From Bubalus kerabau (lineage: Eukaryota; Chordata; Mammalia; Artiodactyla; Bovidae): a DNA stretch of 64,000 nucleotides. Positions 22,389 to 34,150 of this stretch are shown one piece after another; the first letter of the stretch is position 1; the number at the start of each line of letters is the position of its first letter. The stretch covers positions 106,087,982-106,151,981 of the forward strand of contig NC_073626.1 in assembly GCF_029407905.1 (NCBI RefSeq). Direction: 5' to 3'. The notes beneath the pieces were generated by a model. It was not told where the DNA came from. It ran no database searches and saw only the letters and a list, made by a program, of their open reading frames with translations. The translations under genes were made by a program, and so were the position numbers.

Positions 22389-23611
22389 AATATGTGAACC
22401 ATGAACTTCCTGATGTGCAAGCTGGTTTTAGAAAAGGCAGAGGAGCCAGAGATCAAATTGCCAACATCCGCTGCATCATGGAAAAAGCAAGAGAGTTCAG
22501 AAAAACATCTATTTCTGCTTTATTGACTATGCCAAAGCCTTTGACTGTGTGGATCACAATAAACTGTGGGAAATTCTGAAAGAGATGGGAATACCAGACC
22601 ACCTGATCTGCCTCTTGAGAAATCTGTATGCAGGTCAGGAAGCAACAGTTAGAACTGGACATGGAACAACAGACTGGCTCCAAATAGGGAAAAGAGGACA
22701 TCTAGGCTGCATATTGTCATCCTGTTTATTTAACTTATATGCAGAGTACATCATGAGAAACGCTGGACTGGAAGAAACACAAGCTGGAATCAAGATTGCC
22801 AGGAGAAATATCAATAACCTCAGATATGCAGATGACACCACCCTTATGGCAGAAAGTGAAGAGAAACTCAAAAGCCTCTTGATGAAAGTGAAAGTGGAGA
22901 GTGAAAAAGTTGGCTTAAAGCTCAACATTCAGAAAACAAAGATCATGGCATCCAGTCCCATCACTTCATGGGAAATAGATGGGGGAACAGTGGAAACAGT
23001 GTCAGACTTTATTTTGGGGGGCTCCAACATCACTGCAGATGGTTTCTGCAGCCATGAAATTAAAAGATGCTTACTCCTTGGAAGGAAAGTTATGACCAAC
23101 CTAGATAGCATATTCAAAAGCAGAGACATTACTTTGCCAACAAAGGTCCGTCTAGTCGAGGCTATGGTTTTTCCTGCGGTCATGTATGGATGTGAGAGTT
23201 GGACTGTGAAGAAGGCTGAGCGCCGAAGAATTGATGCTTTTGAACTGTGGTGTTGGAGAAGACTCTTGAGATTCCCTTGGACTGCAAGGAGATCCAACCA
23301 GTCCATTCTGAAAGAGATCAGCCCTGGGATTTCTTGGGAAGGAATGATGCTGAAGCTGAAACTCCAGTACTTTGGCCACCTCATGCGAAGAGTTGACTCA
23401 TTGGAAAAGACTCTGAAGCTGGGAGAGATTGTGGGCAGGAGGAGAAGGGGAGGACAGAGGATGAGATGGCTGGATGGCATCACTGACTCGTTGGACGTGA
23501 GTCTGAGTGAACTCCGGGAGTTGGTGATGGACAGGGAGGCCTGGCGTGCTGCAATTTATGGGGTCGCAAAGAGTCGGACACGACTGAGCAACTGATCTGA
23601 TCTGATCTGAA
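22389..23611 (+). mobile_element. BovB LINE, 5'-truncated (~1.22 kb), young-looking
   Basis: Begins at 'aatatgtgaaccatgaactt' in the RT domain and ends in a TCTGA-repeat tail. Very similar to the copy 820 bp upstream, sharing its gttcag one-base deletion, but it retains GACTGT of the FDCVD codons. It interrupts an antisense L1. Confidence 0.96.
22549..23595 (+). pseudogene. BovB reverse transcriptase, C-terminal open segment (348 aa)
   Basis: Longest open frame in the window. YADD lies at residues 93-96 and the C-terminal tail is complete ('RELVMDREAWRAAIYGVAKS', then RTRLSN and the stop). The conserved QG motif reads 'KRGHLGCILSS', so the Gln of QGC has become Leu; that residue is strongly conserved in BovB and other RTs. 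The preceding frame (22,394-22,579) holds 'LPDVQAGFRKGRGARDQIAN' and is lost at the shared gttcag deletion. Defective and without host function as far as can be seen. Confidence 0.92.
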
Positions 23612-24599
23612 GCTACCATGAATGCTCATGTTCAGGGCTTTGTGTCTTATGGTTTAACTTTTTGTGGTTAGATACCTAGGAATAGAAATTTAGTGACGTA
23701 TGATAAGTGTGTGATTAACTTCGTAAGAAAGTGCCAAATTGTTTTCAAAGTAATTGTACCGTATTCTTTCAAGTGTATGAAAGTTCTCCTTGCTCCATGT
23801 TCTGGCCAGCACCTGATGCTATCATTCTTTAAAATTTTGACAATCTAGTGGGGTGCATGGTGGTATCTCATTGTGGTTTTAATTTGCATTTGTTTGTTTA
23901 CCAGTGGCATTGATCTTTTCATGTCCTTATTGACCATTTGTTTAATCTTCTGTGAAATATTTGTTTAAATCTTTTGTCCATTAAAAAAATTGGATTGTAA
24001 GTTTTCTTGAAATTGTTGGTCTGTAGATTGCCCTTTTTCTTTCATTAATGGTGTCTTTTGAAGAACAGAAGTTTTAATTTTTGAATATATCCATTTTATC
24101 AGTGTTTTCTCCTTCCCTTCCTTGTGTGGTTCTAAGAAATCTTCGATTAACTCTAGGTTATAAGGATTTTAGTGTATGTTTTCTTCTAAAGGTTTTATAT
24201 AACAGTTTCAGCTTTTGCATTCAGTCTCTGGCCCATTTTGAGTTAAGTTTTGTGTAGAGTTTGAGGTAAGGATCAAGGTCCATTCTTTTTCAAATTTAGT
24301 TTTCCAAGGACCACTTGTGGAAAAAACTCTCTCTTCTCCCTTGTCTTATCTTGAAGCTTTTGTTGCAAATCAACTAATCATATATTTCTGAATCTTTTCC
24401 TTGACTCTTTTATATATTAACCTATATGTCTATCATGTCAGCACCACACTGATTCATACTGTCTTGAAGTATGTGTGATATAAGTTGTTCAGCTTTGTTC
24501 TTTTTAAAATTGTGTAGGCCCTCTAAATCCTTTTCACTCCCATGTCCTTGAAGCTGTTTTATTTTAAATTTATTTTTGTTCTTGTTACTCACAAAAGGG

Positions 24600-24995
24600 A
24601 GTTTTAATATCTAACCTTGGCACTTAGGGCCCTCTCCAGTTAGGCTTTAGTCTGCTTTTTCTATCTTTATTTTCTACTTTTTTAATACCTAACAAATACT
24701 CTAGGGTCTTGGTCAGTATTCCTACATATATCTCTTTTTCTTTGGTAATACTCTTTCCTTTGCTGAAAGCCCTTCTTCACCTCTCCCTGTTAAAATCCGA
24801 ATCATTCTTCAGAGTCTCATTTCTTTATGGTGGTGCTTTTCTTACTAGGATATTACAATCTTTTAAGTATTTGTCAAATCCTCCTTATTACATTGTAAGC
24901 TCACTGAATGCTTTACTCATCTTTGATTCTCCCATAGTGCCTGACTAGCCCAGAACCTGACACATAGTTGATGTTCTTTAAGTATTTATTGAACA
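24600..24995 (+). mobile_element. L2 LINE 3' end
   Basis: 'ttagggccctctccagttag', 'gaagcccttcttcacctctcc'-like text, 'ttgtaagctcactgaatgct' and 'agaacctgacacatagttga' in L2 order. A 79-codon frame inside it (24,709-24,948) is incidental. Confidence 0.6.
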
Positions 24996-25101
24996 TGTAC
25001 ATAAGTAATCTTTAAACTAGAAAACCTTTAGGGCACCTTAACGTATTAGCTCTCCAGTGTGGCTTGTTGAGTGACTATATCTAAGACTGTTCTACCTGCA
25101 G

Positions 25102-25261
25102 CCAGCCAGGCTCCTGTCCATGGGATTCTCCAGGCAGGAGTACTAGAGTGGGTTGCCATTTCCTTCTCCAGGGTATCTTCCTCACCCAGGGATCGAACCC
25201 AGGTCTCCTGTGTCTCCCGCTTTGCTGGTGGATCCTTTACTGCTGAGCCCCTGGGGAAGCC
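25102..25261 (-). mobile_element. Bov-tA SINE, antisense
   Basis: 'ccaggctcctgtccatggga' to the tRNA head 'ctgctgagcccctggggaag'; lacks the 3' end of the BovA body. A short direct repeat, cctgcag (25095-25101 and 25262-25268), flanks it. Confidence 0.85.
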
Positions 25262-25692
25262 CCTGCAGGCATCATGCTGCCTCGCAGAGATCTTTTTGCA
25301 TGGCTATAGTTTTAAAGTAGGAAACAGAAAGAAATAGAGGGGCTATTATTTCTTCTAAATGGTGTTCAGTCATTAAAGTAGGGGAGGGGTGGAGTTAAGG
25401 GCGGCTGTGGGAGTTGGAGGGGGTTGCTGTGGGCAGTTACTCATCCTCTGTTATAATCCATATCTTTCTCTCTTAACTTTTATGCGAGTCCTTTAACTTT
25501 ACCTTTGTTGGTCAACGTGATAGTTACTATGTCTCTCAGCAAGGGTGAACCAACTAAGCCCTCAGTGACCTGTATACACATGGTAAACACATGAGTATTT
25601 TCTGTATGCTGTAAGTGTGGAGATGGGTATCATGAACAGAGGAGGAACACTTGGGTGTCTGATTGCCCTTTTAGGTTTTCATAGGCCTATAT

Positions 25693-25799
25693 CTCTTGCC
25701 TGGAAAATCCCATGGATGGACGGGCCTGGTGGGCTGCAGTCCATGGGGTCGCTAGGAGTCGGACACGACTGAAGTGACTTAGCAGCAGCAGCAGCAGCA
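25693..25799 (+). mobile_element. BOV-A2 SINE, 5'-truncated
   Basis: Only the last monomer ('cttgcctggaaaatcccatg' to 'cgactgaagtgacttagcag') with an AGC tail. TSD ggcctatat at 25684-25692 and 25800-25808. Confidence 0.93.
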
Positions 25800-26423
25800 G
25801 GCCTATATATCTAGGTGTATAAATTAGGGCAGACCAAATGTGCTTTGCTTAGCCCAATGTTCGCTTACTGAGCAGTCTATTTTCAGATAGTTCTTCAGAT
25901 AGTGAAAGTCATCCGTCATTGCTTAATTTTATGTACTCTTCCACTTATTTATACCTGCTGTCATTTGTTGAGATCATCCCCTCAAAAAACATTTTTTTGA
26001 GGACCCATGATGTGTTGAGTGCTAGTGCTGGCACTAAAAAGATAAAAAAAGACATGCATCCTGAAGGAGTGGAACTTGGAGTTGACGTATCAGTATTCAG
26101 CAGATACTGCTATATCCCAAGGAAGTGCTGTAGCATATACAGAATTGTGGCAAGCTAATTTTGTGATCTTTGAATCCCTTTATTACACAGAGGATATCAA
26201 AAGAGGGAGAGATTTCATTAGGCAAATTCAGAGTGTCATTGAAGTGCTGTGTGTTTTAGCCCTACCTCTTACAAGCTAGGCATCAGAATATTTCATGAAG
26301 CTTAGTGAGAGGAGTTCAACTGTAGTACATGGTCTGAGGTCACAAAGGACTGATTCTTGACTCATGCCTGAGAAAGCATAAGGGTTGTTTGGCAATTGGG
26401 CTGGGTTTGAGAAATAATTGCGC

Positions 26424-26612
26424 TGCTCTCTTCCTGGTGGATCAGATGGTAAAAAGTCTGCTTGCAATGCAGGAGACCCAGGTTTGATTCCTGGAGAAGG
26501 GAATGGCAACCTACTCCAATATCTTTGGCTGGAGAATTCTATGGACAGAAGATCCTGGCAGGCTACAGTCCATGGGTTCGCAGTGTCAGATATGACTTAG
26601 CGACTAACACAC
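26424..26612 (+). mobile_element. Bov-tA SINE
   Basis: Head 'tcttcctggtggatcagatg' and 'gcaatgcaggagacccaggt', body to 'gatatgacttagcgactaac'. An internal deletion follows 'ggtttgattcctgg', where the usual gggttgggaagatcccct text is missing. Confidence 0.88.
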
Positions 26613-27149
26613 ACTTTTCTCCCAGCAGGTTAGAAGTGTATGTATGTATCACACAATATGACTGTCACCCTGGTGTTATTTGAAAAGGAATCCTTCCCAA
26701 GAAAGTTTACTGCCAGGGAAGGAAGATCCTCGCAGTAAGGAGTTGGATGTATGGCCAGAGGTCAGAAACTGAGGGGACACTGAGAGGGAGCTGTTACGTT
26801 AGCCAAGGGAGAGCACCATCCCTGGCAGAGTCTTGTACTTGGAGGATCATACTCATAGATGAATGCATAGACTCTTCCCAAGGAGAAATCAGCACTTGGC
26901 GTCTTCATATAACATTGGGTCATGTTGGTACAGTAGCAGTCAAGTAAGAACTGTACTGTTACGCCTGACCCCTCCTCCCCTCCCTGTCTTTGATCTGGGT
27001 GGGCTCAGAAAACTTGAAAGATGGCAGAAGAGAAACTTGTGAGAAGAGAAGGCTCTTGTTCCTTCCCTCCCTAACAATGGCCAGCTCTGCAGGCCCTAGC
27101 TGAAAAGGTAACATAAGTTTTAGTGTTTATTGTACTTTGGAGTTCTGAC
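26613..27149. other. No gene seen
   Basis: Mixed-composition sequence with two short chance frames (26,462-26,683 and 26,747-26,947); no domain or repeat family recognised. Confidence 0.4.
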
Positions 27150-27530
27150 TATTATTTGGATATAGTCTTTAAACTTTGAAAAATTTTAAACTTATATTAC
27201 TGTTGAAATAATTATCTAGTAAGCACCTCATACCTTTTACCAGTCAGTAATATTTGGCTACAAGTATGTATACAGCATACTTTTTTTTGGCCGGTTGAGT
27301 GGGCCTGAACCATTTGAAAATGACACTTTACTCCTAAATAGTTTAACTTTTCTATTTTAAAAATTAAAATATTCTCCTACACAATGCATTGTCACACCCA
27401 ATAATTTACTACTGATATGATAATGTTATATAATCTGTAGTCCATATTCAAATTTCCCCAGTTGTCTGCCTGAGACTAGTTATTTTAAATTACTGAACTG
27501 AGACTTACCATTTCAAGTGATCATATGATT
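27150..27530 (-). mobile_element. Old L1 LINE fragment, antisense
   Basis: 'tctgtagtccatattcaaat' followed by 'ttccccagttgtctgcc', and the preceding AT-rich text, match antisense old L1 sequence. Ends are uncertain. Confidence 0.5.
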
Positions 27531-29185
27531 TTCTGTAACGTCTTAGTGACAAGAAAGTCATGAGAATTATGAGTTTTTTCCTCTAGGGTAGAGGTTGTTT
27601 TACTGCTGAATGTGTTTAATAGACCAGTAAGAGACAAAAATAAAGTTTTTGCATGAAACCTGCTGTTTCTGCATGGTCAACATGTTGAGTACGCTTTTAA
27701 AAGGGTATCAATTCAGTGTGCTTTTGAATGGTTCAAAAGTAGATTTCCTGTAGATGAAATAAAATTGTCAGAGTGCTGATAATTGTTGTCAAGGTGATAT
27801 GGTACATTAAACTCTTTACTGCTGTGTGTGTTTGCAAATTTTCATAATAAAAAAGGAGTTTTAGGGTGTTGTGTCTTTTAATATATAGATTTGGGGTACT
27901 AGAAAATCATGTATTGTGTTATTTTTATGCTGAGAAAAATCAGGCATTAGGCTAAATCTTTTACATGTTCCATATTCACATTTTGGGATCTCCAAGGTAA
28001 ATTTTATTTATTTCATTGAAAAACAATCACTCTTTGGAGTTCGTTACTTGGTAGGAAGGTTTCCCTTCATCTTTTCCTTAGATTGTCATTTCTTTCTGAA
28101 GTGGAGGAGGGACTGAGCCCAGGACTGGTACTAATAATGGAGTGGATGACCTGGGTGAAAGTTCATGTTGGGTCCAGAATTGAAGCTAAAAGTTATTAGA
28201 AGCAGGGTTGAGTCTAAGGGATTTCAACATGGTGCTGTGCTGGCTCTAATTCAGATTTATCAGGTAACACAGAGTTCTGAATAAGATGACGGTGGGTAAT
28301 TTCTCCCAATTAGGGATAAAATAGTCCTAAAACTTAGTGTTCTGCTTTGTTAGAATTTGTTTGGAATTTCGGATATTTTGTATATTAGCCATAGTGATAG
28401 ATTTGGTGTGGATAGAATTTTTTTGTACTTTTAATCTAATAAATTTTGTTCGCACATTCTTAATACTAAAGTAGGATCTCATAACTTTGTCTTGAAAAAC
28501 CACTTTTGATGGAAGTCAGTAAAATACCACTGTCTCTGTATACATTATATACATCAGTGATTTCTGAGTGTTAAATACCATGTACGTCTTTTTGTTTAGT
28601 ATATTTTATAAAGGTTTTTAAGAATGAATAGTTAAAAGGAATTGCACTGATAATTGAGATGATTGTTGTTGACCTTTGTAAGAAGGACAATTAGTTATCA
28701 ACGTTCAGTGTTTCTTAGCAACAGAAAGTATCCCTATGCTGGGCATTTTCATATATTTCTTATAAACACATATTTGGAAATATTTTATATGACCTGATGG
28801 TTGTCCATCTGTCCTAAATCTTTCAGTGCTTCTTTCTTAACTAAATGTCCTGATTAGACTTCACATTCATACAATAAATTCTTTCAGCTTAATAACCCAC
28901 TGTTTGACTTGAGAATCATTTGGCTTGTCAGAATCCTAAAAGAATTCTGAGAAACAAATTTTTTGTGTGTATTGTGAAGCTAAAAATTATTGAAAATGTG
29001 TTATATTTTCATAATAAAACAAGTATAAAAGATTCTCTTGGGAGCTAGCTGTTTTCTTATTGTCCTTGGCCTCTAGGGAGATAGTTTAATCACTTGTGAT
29101 AAAGAAATAGCTTGATTATATTTTGGTAAGTTGACTTGTATTCAGTTTAGATCATAATTTATGAAAATGCTAGGTTCATAGGGAA
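27531..29185. other. No gene seen; AT-rich single-copy-looking DNA
   Basis: No ORF above 60 codons with protein-like composition, and no repeat family recognised. Confidence 0.45.
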
Positions 29186-29440
29186 TGTTGTATTCATTCA
29201 TCCATTCAACAAATATTTATTGAGCACTTACAATGTGCCAGACTCTGTGACAGGCCCTAGGGATACAGTGGTGAGCAAAAACATGGGGTCTCTGCTTTCT
29301 GGAAAAGAACTGTGGTTGTCAGAGAGCATAATCTGGTCAGGTAGGGACGACTTCCCCGAGGAAGTGTTTCTTAGCTGCTATCTGAAGAGCGTTCCAGTAG
29401 GAGCAGCAAGTGCAGTGGACACCACTGAGCACATTGAGGA
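29186..29440 (-). mobile_element. L2 LINE 3' region, antisense
   Basis: 'cattcaacaaatatttattg', 'agcacttacaatgtgccaga', 'caggccctagggatacagtg' and 'gaagagcgttccagtaggag' followed by 'cagcaagtgcagtgg' are antisense L2 landmarks in order. The 96-codon frame here is incidental. Confidence 0.8.
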
Positions 29441-29703
29441 CCTGTCAGAAGGCTGGGGAAGCTGGAGCCCAGAGTGTGTGTGTGCCCATAAAATGAGGCT
29501 TGAGAGGTAATTGGTTTTGAGAAAGGACTTCATTCTTTGTAGCTGTTTTATGAAATCAGTAGTCATTATATTGACTTCTGTGTATCTCTTTAAGATATAA
29601 ACTATGTTTTCACATATTCACAGATCTGAACCCTAAGCTTAACCCTTAGAATTCATTTTTTAATAGTAATCCATTTTGAATGGCCATCTCCTGCTTGAAT
29701 ATA

Positions 29704-30209
29704 CAGGTATACTTCGTTTTATTGTACTTCTCTTTCTTGTGTGTTGCAGACACTATGCTTTTTAACAAGTTGAAGATTTGTGGCAACCCTGTAGTGTCAG
29801 ATGATGGTTAGTATTTTTTAGCAAAGCACTTTTTTTTGGCTCTTTTTGTTTTTGAACTTTTTATTTTGTATTAGATTATAGCTGATTAACAGTGTTGTGA
29901 TAGTTTCAGATGAACAGCAAATGGAATCAGCCATATATAAACATGTATCCATTCTCCCCCAAAATCCCCTCCCATCCAGGCTGCCACATAACACTGAGCA
30001 GAGGAGCAAAGCACTTTTAAATTAAGATATGTAACATTATTATTTTTTTTAGACATAACACTATTGTATACAGTAGACTACAGTATAGCATTAATGTAAC
30101 TTTTATGTACTCTAGGAAACCAATAAATTTGTTTGGCTCACTTTATTGCCATATTTGCTATATTGTAATGGTCTTGAACTGAACCTACAATATCTCCAAG
30201 ATATGTCTG
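29704..30209. mobile_element. Tigger-like (pogo/TcMar) DNA transposon with a nested L1
   Basis: Begins caggtatacttcgttttatt and ends tatctccaagatatgtctg, forming degenerate terminal inverted repeats. TA dinucleotides flank it (29702-29703 and 30210-30211), the TSD of this superfamily. Interior text 'gaagatttgtggcaaccctg' and 'tagactacagtatagcatta' fits the family. About 320 bp remain once the nested L1 (29,834-30,004) is removed, so this is an internally deleted, non-autonomous copy. Subfamily not determined. Confidence 0.78.
29834..30004 (-). mobile_element. Ruminant L1 3' end, nested in Tigger element
   Basis: Antisense L1 3' UTR: 'tttttattttgtattagatt', 'acagtgttgtgatagtttca', 'catgtatccattctccccca', 'ccatccaggctgccacataa'. 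A perfect 14-bp TSD, agcaaagcactttt, at 29820-29833 and 30005-30018 gives exact ends. Confidence 0.92.
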
Positions 30210-30404
30210 TACCTAGCCCAGTGCCAGCTTCATTTTCAGATACCTTTAGTTATTAGAGAGTTCTTTCTTATGTGAAGCCAGAATTTTGTTTTCTAATCAT
30301 TGATCTTAGTTCTCTCAGGCATAATGAACAAGTGTAGTTTGTTTTGAGGTGTATTCAAATATGTGAAAGTTATTCGTATATAGCTGTAGAGCTTTTTTTC
30401 TAGA

Positions 30405-30545
30405 CTTTTTCCCCCCTTAATATTTGAAAATTTTCAAATATATACAAAAGGAGACAGACTAGTAGAATGAAACATCCTTCCTGCCCTACTCTGCTTGTAC
30501 TCATTGCCCATCTTCAACAATTATCAACTCTTGGCTTTATTTGAA
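30405..30545 (-). mobile_element. Old L1 LINE fragment, antisense
   Basis: 'attttcaaatatatacaaaa', 'gtagaatgaaacatccttcc' and 'cttcaacaattatcaactct' fit an antisense old L1 region. Confidence 0.5.
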
Positions 30546-30589
30546 AGACAGATACTTAATTTTTTTTTTCACGGTGGGGTACCAGTTGC

Positions 30590-30770
30590 TGGAGTTTTAG
30601 AACAGGATCTGACAGTTTCTGGCCTTAAGGAGCTCACATTCCAATGGAGAAGAAAATGAGAAAATCAGTCAAAATAGTACACCATGATACATACAGTCAT
30701 CTAATTTGTAAGAGAGTTAAAGGATTATGAACAAAAAGTACAGGAAGCCTATCCTATTGGTAGGTAGGAA
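30590..30770 (-). mobile_element. L2 LINE fragment, antisense
   Basis: 'tggccttaaggagctcacat' followed by 'tccaatggagaagaaaatg' is an L2 landmark on the minus strand. Confidence 0.55.
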
Positions 30771-31844
30771 CTGGGGGGGGAACTGGGGTGGAGATTAGTA
30801 TACAGATTTAGGCTCTGGTCTTGAAGAAAGTGAGCAAGGTAAGTCAAAGTTCATCAGATTTTAAGAAAGTCTAAAATAACCCCCCCCGCCCCCACTTCAT
30901 TGCTATGTAAAATCTTGTCTGTATGTACTCAAGTAGGTATTTCTCTGAAAAGGGCCCTTAGTCTTCATCAGACCTCAGAGGTATATGATACAAAATAGGG
31001 CCATTAAATTGTCCCTTATGAAAGAACTGGATTTGGTAATAGTTAAGGATTTCTTAATGGTCAACTTAAACTCTCATGAGAGTTGAAAAGCCAAGAGACT
31101 TGGAGACATGTTTAGTCCACCTCGAGTAATGTTTATTATTGCAAATAGGAAAATAAATATTTGTACTCTTCTTACAGGCTGGAAATCAAGTATGTAGGTA
31201 GATAAAGATTATATATTTTAAAATATGAAATAATTGATTTAGTTGTTTTACCCAGAGGTCAGGGATTCAAGGCCTAGAGAGATGATATCATATTCAAAGT
31301 ATCAATGAAAATACTGTTTCTTTCTTCAGACAACATTAAAGTCTTCACTTAGTCAAGTTTGAAAAGCAAGCTGTGTGAACACAAGAAAGACTGAAGAATG
31401 TTTTTATGTTCAAATCAGTTTTTTGTGTAGAGCATTACCAAGGATGCATCATTAATGCTGGTCTTGATATTCATCCAGATTTGTTCTTGCTGAATTTTGT
31501 GACCCATGTAATGTCTTTTAGTACAACTTGTGAGAGCATTAAGCATATGTGTACAAGCACACACAGTATAATGCAGTTTCCTCTTAGAGGTTTTCCATCT
31601 AAAGAAGCAGATACTATATATATTAGACAATTGGAAGCAGGTGCTTCCCATTTGAATCTGTATACTACAGGAGTCCCTATGGTTTATCTCTTAGGTTCTG
31701 GAATAGATGTGTGACAAAAAACTATAGTCTTTTTTAATTCATTTATACTGTCATTTGGTGCTTGAGTACTATAGTTAACTCTTTGATCACTCATTTTATG
31801 AATGATTTACCTGTTTGTTTATTTCCCTATTTAGTGTTCAGTAA
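30771..31844. other. No gene seen
   Basis: A 102-codon plus-strand frame at 31,406-31,714 has ordinary composition but no recognisable domain, no nearby splice consensus and a weak start context. Left unannotated. A C-run lies near 30,881. Confidence 0.4.
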
Positions 31845-31845
31845 C

Positions 31846-31881
<36 letters not shown>
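31845..31881. repeat. Compound (TA)n(CA)n microsatellite
   Basis: About ten TA units followed directly by about eight CA units. Confidence 0.95.
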
Positions 31882-32085
31882 AGCAAACATGATCAACTTA
31901 GATTAATTTTTGTAAAATATCTTGGCAGTTTTATAGATATAGCTTTGTGCTGCATTTTGTTTATGGTCATTTGTTATGTTTGAGTGTTTCTGAAATGGAA
32001 TTATTTGATAATTTGTGTAAATTATCTTTAGAAATGATATAAAATGACAAAGTTTATCCTTTTAAACTGATTGGATTTAACTGTA

Positions 32086-34150
32086 GCTCAGTTCAGTTCA
32101 GTCGCTCAGTCATGTCTGACTTTCTGAAACCTCATGGACGGCAGCACACCAGGCCTCCCTCCCCATCCATCACCAACTACTGGAGTTTACTCAAACTCAT
32201 GTCCATTGAGTCGGTCATGCCATGCAACCATCTCATCCTCTATCATCCCCTTCTCCTCCCGCCTTCAATCTTTCCCAGCATCAGTGTCTTTTCCATTGAG
32301 TCTGTTCTTCGCATCAGGTGGCGAAAGTATTGGAGTTTCAGCTTCAGCATCAATCCTTCCGATGAATATTCAGGACTGATTTCCTTCAGGATGGACTGGT
32401 TGGATCTCCTTGCACTCCAAGGGACTCTCAAGAATCTTCTCCAACACCACAGTTCAAAAGCATCAATTCTTCTGTGCTCAGCTTTCTTTATAGTCCAACT
32501 GTCACATCCATACATGACTATAAACCATAGCTTTGACTCAATGGACCTTTGTTGGCAAAGTAACATCTCTGCTTTTTAATATGCTGTTTAGGTTGATCAT
32601 AGCCTTTCTTCCAAGGAGCAAGCATCTTTTAATTTCATGGCTGCAGTCACCATCTGCAGTGATTTTGGAGCCTAAAAATATAAAGTCTGCCACTGCTTCC
32701 CTATCTATTTGCCATGAAAGGATGGGACCATATGCCATAGTCTTAGTTTTCTGAATGTTGAGTTTTAAGCCAACTTTTCACTTTCCTTTCTCACTTTCAT
32801 CAAGAGGCTCTTTAGTTCTTTGCTTTCTGCCATAAGGGTGGTGTCATCTACTTATCTGAGGTTATTGATATTTCTCCCAGCAATCTTGATTCCAGCTTGT
32901 ATTCATCCAGCCTGGCATTTCTCATGATGTACTCTGCATATAAGTTAAATAAACAGGGTAACAGTATATAGCCTTGACGTACTCCTTTCCTGATTTGGAA
33001 CCAGTCTATTGTTCCATGTCCGCTTCTAACTATTGCTTTTTGACCTGCATACAGATTTCTCAGGCGGCCGGTCAGGTGATCTGGTATTCTCATCTCTTTC
33101 AGAATTTTCCACAGTTTATTGTGATTCACACAGTCAAAGGCTTTGGCATAGTCAATAAAGCAGAAATAGATATTTTTCTGGAACTCTGTTGGCTTTTATG
33201 ATGATCCAGCAAATGTTGACAATTTGATCTCTGGTTCCTCTGCCTTTTCTAAAACCAGCTTGAACACCTGGTAGTTCACGGTTCATGTATTGCTGGAGCC
33301 TAGCTTGGAGAATTTTGAGCATTACTTTACTAGTGTATGAGGTGAGTGCAATTGTATGGTGGTTGGGACATTCTTTGGCATTGCCTTTCTTTGAGATTGA
33401 AATGAAAACTGACCTTTCTGGTCCTGTGGCCACTGCTAACTTTTCCAAATTTGCTGGCATATTGAGTACAGCACTTTCACAGCATCATCTTTTAGGATTT
33501 GAAGTAGCTCAACTGGAATTCCATCACCTTCACTAGCTTTGTTCATAGTGATGCTTCCTAAGGCCCACTTGACTTCCCATTCCAGGATGTCTGGCTCTAG
33601 GTGAGTGATCACACCATCATGATTATCTGGGTAGTGAAGATCTTTTTTGTATAGTTCTTCTGTGTATTCTTGCCACCTCTTCTTAATATCTTCTGCTTCT
33701 GTTAAGTCCATACCATTTCTGTCCTTTTGAGCCCATCTTTGCATGAAATGTTCCCTTGGTATCTCTAATTTTCTTGAAGAGCTCTCTAGTCTTTCCCATT
33801 CTATTGTTTTCCTCTATTTCTTTGCACTGATCACTGAGGAAGGCTTTCTTATCTCTCCTTGCTATTCTTTTCTTTGAATCTCTACATTTAAAAGGGTATC
33901 TTTCCTTTTCATTCTTGCCTTTAGCTTTTCTTCTTCTCTCAGCTGTTTGTAAGGCCTCCTCAGACAACCTTTTTGCCTTCTTGCATTTCTCTTTTTGGGG
34001 GATGGTCTTGACCATTGCCTTTGTACAGTGTTGTGAACCTCCATCCGTAGTTCCTCAGACACTCTATCTAATCTCTTGAATCTGTTTGTCACTTCCACTG
34101 TATAATCATAAGGGATTTGATTTAGGTTGTACCTGAATGGTCTAGTGGTT
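32086..34150 (-). mobile_element. BovB LINE, long antisense copy (~2.07 kb)
   Basis: On the minus strand it runs from 'gaaccactagaccattcagg' (between the endonuclease and RT regions) to the GAACT tail at 32,086-32,105. Landmarks: a linker with 'MVKTIPQKEKCKKAKRLSEE' and 'KKAFLSDQCKEIEENNRMGK', RT 'FISISKKGNAKECPNHHTIA', and 'ALGSITMNKASEGDGIPVEL'. The catalytic YADD reads as stop-V-D-D (agataagtagatgac), and a one-base deletion lies just upstream at 'ctggatgaatacaag'. The copy is multiply broken. Confidence 0.95.

Larger units (their letters stand above)
21945..24560 (-). mobile_element. Old L1 LINE (ORF2 region), antisense, broken by BovB
   Basis: Pieces at ~21,945-22,388 and 23,612-24,560 are collinear with antisense mammalian L1. 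Landmarks: 'tttgtttttccatttacctg', 'gacatttgggatatttctgt', [BovB], 'gctaccatgaatgctcatgt', 'gatacctaggaatagaaatt', 'atctcattgtggttttaatt', 'ggcccattttgagttaagtt', 'gtctatcatgtcagcaccac'. Divergence is high and no ORF survives. The outer boundaries are approximate. Confidence 0.85.

Noticed and set aside
31406..31714. 102-codon plus-strand frame with protein-like composition
   Set aside because: No known motif, no conserved start context, no splice signals, and an overlapping frame on the other strand. Probably chance.
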